Assembly: GCF_010389155.1 (NCBI RefSeq)
Contig: NC_057767.1
Location: forward strand, 22,083,723-22,147,722
Direction of reading: 5' to 3'
Source: Erigeron canadensis
Taxonomy: Eukaryota; Streptophyta; Magnoliopsida; Asterales; Asteraceae
DNA: 64,000 bases
Shown here in pieces: positions 60,030 to 64,000 of the stretch (the first letter of the stretch is position 1; each line of letters opens with the position of its first letter). Position numbers and translations under genes: made by a program. A model generated the notes under the pieces. It was not told the DNA's origin, ran no database searches, and saw only the letters and a list, made by a program, of their open reading frames with translations.

Positions 60030-60560
60030 GTTTCAAGAATGTACCTGCACTCGCACAACCAACATCAACATCAACTGAATTTGAAGCATCAGATTCAGCA
60101 CCAACATCAAGCGCCATTATATCTTCAGTGAGCTGATCAAGATCATCTTCATTTGACACTGCAAAGCACAAACCAAAACATGTAATATTAATAAAAAGTT
60201 AAGCAGAGAAACTAATAAAAGTTAAAGGAAAGAGACATCACAAGAATCTCCATATAACCAATCTTTTGTGCATATAAGAGCCTCGACGGTATCTTTACTA
60301 AGTGAACTTCAATGTTGATCAAGTACTCTTCCACTCGCACTAAATGTAGACTCTGATGCAACAGTAGATATCGGAATTGTCAAAAAGTCTCAAGCCATCC
60401 TCGCTAGTGTAGGATATCTAAACTCATTCGCCCTCCAAAAAACTAGCACATCTAGTTCCATTGTCCCTTCCATTCTTGGCTCCTCCAAATACAACTCCAA
60501 TTCCGACTTCCTGTTGGTTATAAACTCTTTGCTCTGAAACTCATCAAAATCCTATAAAAC
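60030..60560 (-). pseudogene. hAT transposase C-terminal dimerisation domain
   Basis: On the minus strand the frame reads KSELELYLEEPRMEG, then FWRANEFRYPTLARMA, FLTIPISTVASESTFSASGR and TVEALICTKDWLYGD. This is the hallmark dimerisation region (PF05699) of hAT transposases such as plant RICESLEEPER and Tam3. TGA stops replace residues in ARMA-x-DFL and in LDQH-x-SSL. A short last exon after a TTTGCAG acceptor at about 60162 adds an acidic tail (SNEDDLDQLTEDIMALDVG). Confidence 0.85.
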
Positions 60561-60714
60561 AACAATTAAAAACTAGTAATTCAATCAATATTCAAAGACA
60601 ATATATATATATATATATGTGTGTGTATGTGTGTGTAAAAGTTAAATTACCAAAAGTTTTGCTTTAGCTCCATAGACGAGAACAGTATAACACATTACAC
60701 GTGTGTGTGTGTGT

Positions 60715-61002
60715 GTATAATCCTTTACCAACACACCTGTCTATATGTCGCAACACATTACACGTACCTTAACCACTATCATATACGAGAACAGTATAAC
60801 ACTTGTTGCACTTACATGGCACTTTCTTGGCACCTTTTGGTACGTTCTTATCTTTTTCAAAGTATAACCATACAGGAGATCGTTCCTTCCGTTTTCTCTT
60901 GCCTCCACCATCCATATCCACAGATTGGACCTCATCAGATTGCATATCGACATTCTTTGAGCTATCTTTTTGCGGGTCAATCTCTATACATTCAGAATCC
61001 AT
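60715..61002 (-). pseudogene. hAT transposase N-terminal BED zinc finger
   Basis: ATG at 61002 (MDSECIEIDPQKDSSKN) leads through a basic KRKRKERS stretch into SPVWLYFEKDKNVPKGAKKV. C-K-C-N-K-C and, after an in-frame TAA near 60769, LRHIDRC follow. The aromatic residues and C2-H-C pattern fit a BED finger (PF02892), the DNA-binding domain of hAT transposases. The frame then runs into a microsatellite (60600-60720), and the catalytic part is missing. Confidence 0.75.
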
Positions 61003-61559
61003 CTACAACATAGAAGAAAATACACTTTAATTGAAGCATTATAAAATGATATAAAGAAGCTAGATCTACAAAACTTGATGTGTAATGACAATATGACATA
61101 CAAAATTTGATGTGGCTGTAAACTGTAATGCTATATCTACAATATTTATAATGTTGTATCTAGATCTACAATATATATAATGTTGTAATACGAATCAATT
61201 AATCATAAGATGTAGGATATATATCTATTATAAATTAAATCTTGATTATTAAAACGATTGGAACTACTCCATTATAACTTAAATCATAAAAACATAATAC
61301 GATATCAATTAAATCTTGATTATTACCTGATGAAGGATTTGTCTTCGGTTTTCTGATTATAATTAATGGAAAGAGTTTTTTTATTTTGAAAGGATTTAGG
61401 GTTTTTTTAAAAGGAAAGCATAGAAGATGGGAGAGTGGGTGTGTGGAAGGATGGAGGCTGAGAAAAGATGGAGGCTGAGAAAATGATTTAGGGTTTTAAT
61501 TTCTCGTTATAATTTCCATATATATACTACATAGCTTTACGTGTCTAAACGTGTCTTAA

Positions 61560-61636
61560 CGTGTCTTAACAGGTCCGGAACTGTTAAGACACGAATTCTA
61601 TTCGTGTCTTAACAGTTCCGGACCTGTTAAGACACG
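61560..61636. repeat. Perfect 37-bp inverted repeat (77-bp hairpin)
   Basis: The arms 61560-61596 and 61600-61636 are exact reverse complements around TCT. Each arm itself contains CGTGTCTTAACAG and CTGTTAAGACACG. It lies in the subterminal region of the hAT element, where transposase-binding repeats are expected. Confidence 0.9.
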
Positions 61637-61724
61637 AAACCTATTAAGGCCAAACACGAAACCAGTTAAGACCAGGTCATGTCGTGTCGTGCTAACAGGT
61701 CCGTGAATGAAATTTCCGGCTCTA

Positions 61725-62184
61725 CGTTTAGCATTTTCATATTTTTGAACTTGGTATTTTACTTGTAATTGCATTTACTGAAGTAATATACGGTTCCAGT
61801 TCTTATTCATATTCGTGTTGTTCGATTGCTTTTGTATAAGAGATTCCGCACTTATACATTAGATACTTAATCTTGTATGATCCGGTGGCAAAGGACTTTC
61901 ACAAATTTTTTGTTTGGTATGTTTAATGCACACACAGCTCTCACACCTTCCGTTTTGAAACAAGTTTGTTTCTCCCGCCAAGCAAAGTGTTCTTCCTTTT
62001 TAGGAAGCGCCATTTGTGATGCGGGGTCGACTTACTTGTTTTGAAACAGAAGGTGTCCTTAATCTGGTATGTGTTCTCCCTTTCTCTATCGATCTTGCTT
62101 ACCCTATTTACCTTAGTTTTGACCGAATATTGGACATTGAGGGTATTGTCCATCGTAAGGGGTTTAAGCAACCGGATATATCTC
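61725..62184 (+). other. Element G 3' region between hAT and solo LTR H
   Basis: Includes GACATTGAGGGTATTGTCC near 62133, matching the GACATTGAGGACATTGTCC of element B (22898). No reading frame is supported. Confidence 0.6.
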
Positions 62185-62455
62185 TAATGTGACCAATTTA
62201 TATCCATCACCCACATTATGATTGGCCATTTATTTAAGTGTTTTTAGTTGATTTTATGTGCATTTGGCGCGTTTATGGTGTTTGTTAGTATTTTCAGGCG
62301 CTTGACAGGTTTCGTGTTCATTTGGCACATTTTCGGATAATTTATTGGCCTAAAAGTTGATTTGTATTATCGAGAGTTGTTTCAAGTAAAGAAAGATAGA
62401 AGAATTTTGCAAGTTTTCATGATGGAAAGGGAAAGCCCGGATCAGTAATTTTATA

Positions 62456-62662
62456 CTGCGACGCAGTGACAACCAACCAAAGCCACAGCGCCGCAGTGGT
62501 CTACAAAGAAAGGAGAATTCGATCAGAAAGTTGGGACTGCGCCGCAGTCAAGAAGTCACAGGGCCACTGCGCCGCAGTCAGCCTAGACAAAAGCGTACCT
62601 AGATCAGTGAATAAGCACTACGCCGCAGTGGGGAGCAACATAGCTTACTGCGCCATAGTGGC
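62456..62662. repeat. Palindrome cluster, CACTGCGCCGCAGTG type (H)
   Basis: Six copies or variants, including ACTGCGACGCAGTG (62456), GACTGCGCCGCAGTC (62535), CACTGCGCCGCAGTC (62565) and CACTACGCCGCAGTG (62617), about 50 bp upstream of the TATA box. Confidence 0.85.
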
Positions 62663-62713
62663 TTTACGAATCTGAGGGTTTTGGACGACTTATTTGCATC
62701 AGATTTTAAGGGG

Positions 62714-62721
62714 TATAAATA
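62714..62721 (+). promoter_or_regulatory. TATA box of solo LTR H
   Basis: TATAAATA, in the same context as the box in the G LTR. Confidence 0.6.
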
Positions 62722-63704
62722 CAAACCAAAACCTAATTTTTCCAGTTATCAAAAATTTTTCTAGGAGCTGTTCTACAAGGGTTCTACAATCTCCAAGCAT
62801 TAGGCGGATTCATTGAAGATTCACGAGCACCCATCTAGATCGTATCTACTTTTATTGTCTTGCAATTTCAATTTCTCAAACGATTGGTACATCATGTTTC
62901 TTTTTTAATTTTAATCATTATTTTGAATTGATCATGAGTGGCTAAACAATTTATCATCCACCTTGATGAAACTAGACGAATGATGAAATTGCAATATTTT
63001 TAATTCAAAGGGTTTATTTAATTATCATTGTTCCGTGATCTTGATGATTTAATTCTTTTTAATAATTATTATGATATTGGTTGCATATAAATTCTTCGTT
63101 GGTGGTACTAGTTGAATGTATATATGATTTTAAAATGGTTGTTTGTCTATGGGCAATTATCACTAGTTCATGCTATGGTAGTGAATATCATTTTAAGAGA
63201 AGTGTAGTTTTGTCAACGTAATTTATGACGGTTGGTGGTACCACGTTATGGCATCGGTGGTACCGGTTTGGGTAATTCAACTAGCAACTTAGGTGATTTG
63301 GTAATTTTTTCACGGTTGGTGGTACCACGTGAGCACCTTAATCTTTTCACGACTATCCTTAAACTCAAATGAATTTGGTCTTAATTAAATGCAATCACAT
63401 TTGAAGTCAAGTGAATTCAAGATGGATGACTTTTATTAATATTGTTTGAAGTTCTTCTTTACTTTTATGCAATTTGGCTTTCAAATTTATTTCAATTTTA
63501 TTGTCAAAAAGATTTTCGAAGCAATACCCGTTTTTTCAAACCATTTCATCAAACAACTAGTCAATCCAATCCCTGAGAACGAACACGGTCTTACCTTTTA
63601 ACTATATTACAAACGGTCGGGTCCACTGCCCGTAAGTGCGTAGTAGTGAGTTTTTAGGAGATTCTAGTTTATAAATTTAAAGCTCGATTTGGCACATCAA
63701 TCTC

Positions 63705-64000
63705 TTTTAATGTTTTGCCATTGGGTATTCAACCAGGTCTTGTGGATATGTCCCTCTCATAGGCTTTTGGATTTTATCCAAGAGTAAGGGTTTCTATTTT
63801 GAACTCTGAACTATGATTAGCATGTTCGAGATTGGTGGTTTCGATTTGGTAAGATGACGGAAGATGATATGATTTGAACTTGAACTTGTCCTTGTGGTAA
63901 ATTGCTTTTGTCACTTAATTCATAATAACTTATTGAGCAATTTTACTAAAAAAATTTTTTTTCCTTCGTACAAATTTTAATCGACGAAATGTGTTCTGAA
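63705..64000 (+). other. Element G 3' untranslated region, continues past window
   Basis: CTCTCATAGGCTTTTGGATT and AAGAGTAAGGGTTTCT match element B at 34363-34405. This confirms that G continues beyond H and that its own 3' LTR is outside. Confidence 0.75.

Larger units (their letters stand above)
60022..61724 (-). mobile_element. hAT-superfamily transposon, internally deleted
   Basis: On the minus strand the element begins TAGAGCCGGAAATTTCATTC (61724), a typical plant hAT start. It is followed by repeated CGTGTC/GACACG motifs, a BED-finger exon and the C-terminal dimerisation region. The left terminus is less clear: TAGAAGAAGTTTCA at 60022 has partial similarity. The flanks share TTAGC (60016-60020, 61728-61732), a decayed target repeat rather than a clean 8-bp duplication. 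The catalytic core is deleted. Confidence 0.7.
62185..63699 (+). mobile_element. Element H: solo LTR of the G family
   Basis: 1515 bp, TAATGTGACC (TG changed to TA) to GGCACATCA, collinear with the LTR of G. It has its own target duplication ATCTC (62180-62184 and 63700-63704). TATAAATA at 62714-62721. Palindrome cluster at 62456-62662; GTGGTACCAC at 63235 and 63319. The private duplication shows a separate insertion into G, later reduced by LTR-LTR recombination. Confidence 0.88.
42243..64000 (+). mobile_element. Element G: Athila-type Ty3/gypsy retrotransposon (runs off window)
   Basis: 5' LTR, primer-binding site, gag, protease, RT, RNase H, integrase and an ATHILA-type downstream frame lie in order on the plus strand. 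A CACTA transposon, a hAT remnant and a solo LTR have inserted into it. The LTR at 62185-63699 is not its own 3' LTR, because it has a private target duplication and G-type 3' untranslated sequence continues to 64000. The true 3' LTR is therefore outside, and the left flank TGTAA cannot be checked. Confidence 0.9.

Noticed and set aside
60600..60720. TA/TG microsatellite as a possible regulatory element
   Set aside because: Simple-sequence repeat at the hAT deletion point; no regulatory signature.
42243..63699. Single 21-kb element bounded by the two G-type LTRs
   Set aside because: The right LTR has its own ATCTC duplication and G-type 3' sequence continues beyond it.

Overview
This window reads as plant nuclear DNA from a transposon-packed, probably heterochromatic region. 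It is AT-rich and intron-style, and it holds Athila- and Tekay-type Ty3/gypsy elements, a CACTA element, hAT, Mutator-like, Tourist-like and Helitron-like elements. That repertoire fits a dicot with a repeat-rich genome; the species cannot be read from the sequence. Almost no host gene is visible: one possible first exon (2129-2266, minus) is the only candidate. I see no rRNA, tRNA or CRISPR.

Region 1-8411 is a small-element graveyard. It contains four Helitron-like elements with TC...CTRR-type ends and A|T insertion sites (clearest 5478-6296), a Tourist-like MITE, a long foldback MITE with an 11-bp target duplication whose empty site exists 2 kb away, and AT-rich filler.

Region 8412-38382 is one nested stack, resolved here by target-site duplications (TSDs) at each level. 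A Tourist-like MITE (8412-38382, TSD TTA) was hit by a non-coding LTR element A in minus orientation (8504-38217, TSD GAAGG). One LTR of A was hit by an Athila-type element B (18023-37325, TSD TGCAC). B was hit by a Tekay-type chromovirus C (23150-34284, TSD CCCAA). The 3' LTR of C took a solo LTR D (31215-31896, TSD CAAAT) and a Mutator-like element E (32979-34196, 9-bp TSD). E carries a MITE F (33492-33926, TSD TAA) whose ends resemble those of the outermost MITE. Element A also holds a separate Mutator-type MITE (12449-12754) and part of another LTR.

Region 38383-42242 has a long-inverted-repeat Mutator-like remnant and a broken unidentified reading frame.

Region 42243-64000 is a second Athila-type element G whose 3' LTR lies beyond the window. 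It has gag, protease, RT, RNase H and integrase in order, then an ATHILA-type (env-position) reading frame. The gag-protease-RT start is one frame broken only by TAG codons. An 8.2-kb CACTA transposon (46983-55140, TSD AGT) sits inside the RT with two minus-strand genes (TNP2-like and TNP1/Transposase_24-like). A deleted hAT element (about 60022-61724) and a solo LTR H of G's own family (62185-63699, TSD ATCTC) sit in G's 3' part.

None of the retroelements looks autonomous: B lacks RT to integrase and the protease active site, C lacks the integrase core and has an altered RT motif, and G has stops, frameshifts and catalytic changes. The most unusual signal is a family of odd-centred palindromes built on a TGCGCCGCA-like core. 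They are clustered in the LTRs and leaders of several different elements, with flanking arms that differ between families but remain self-complementary.
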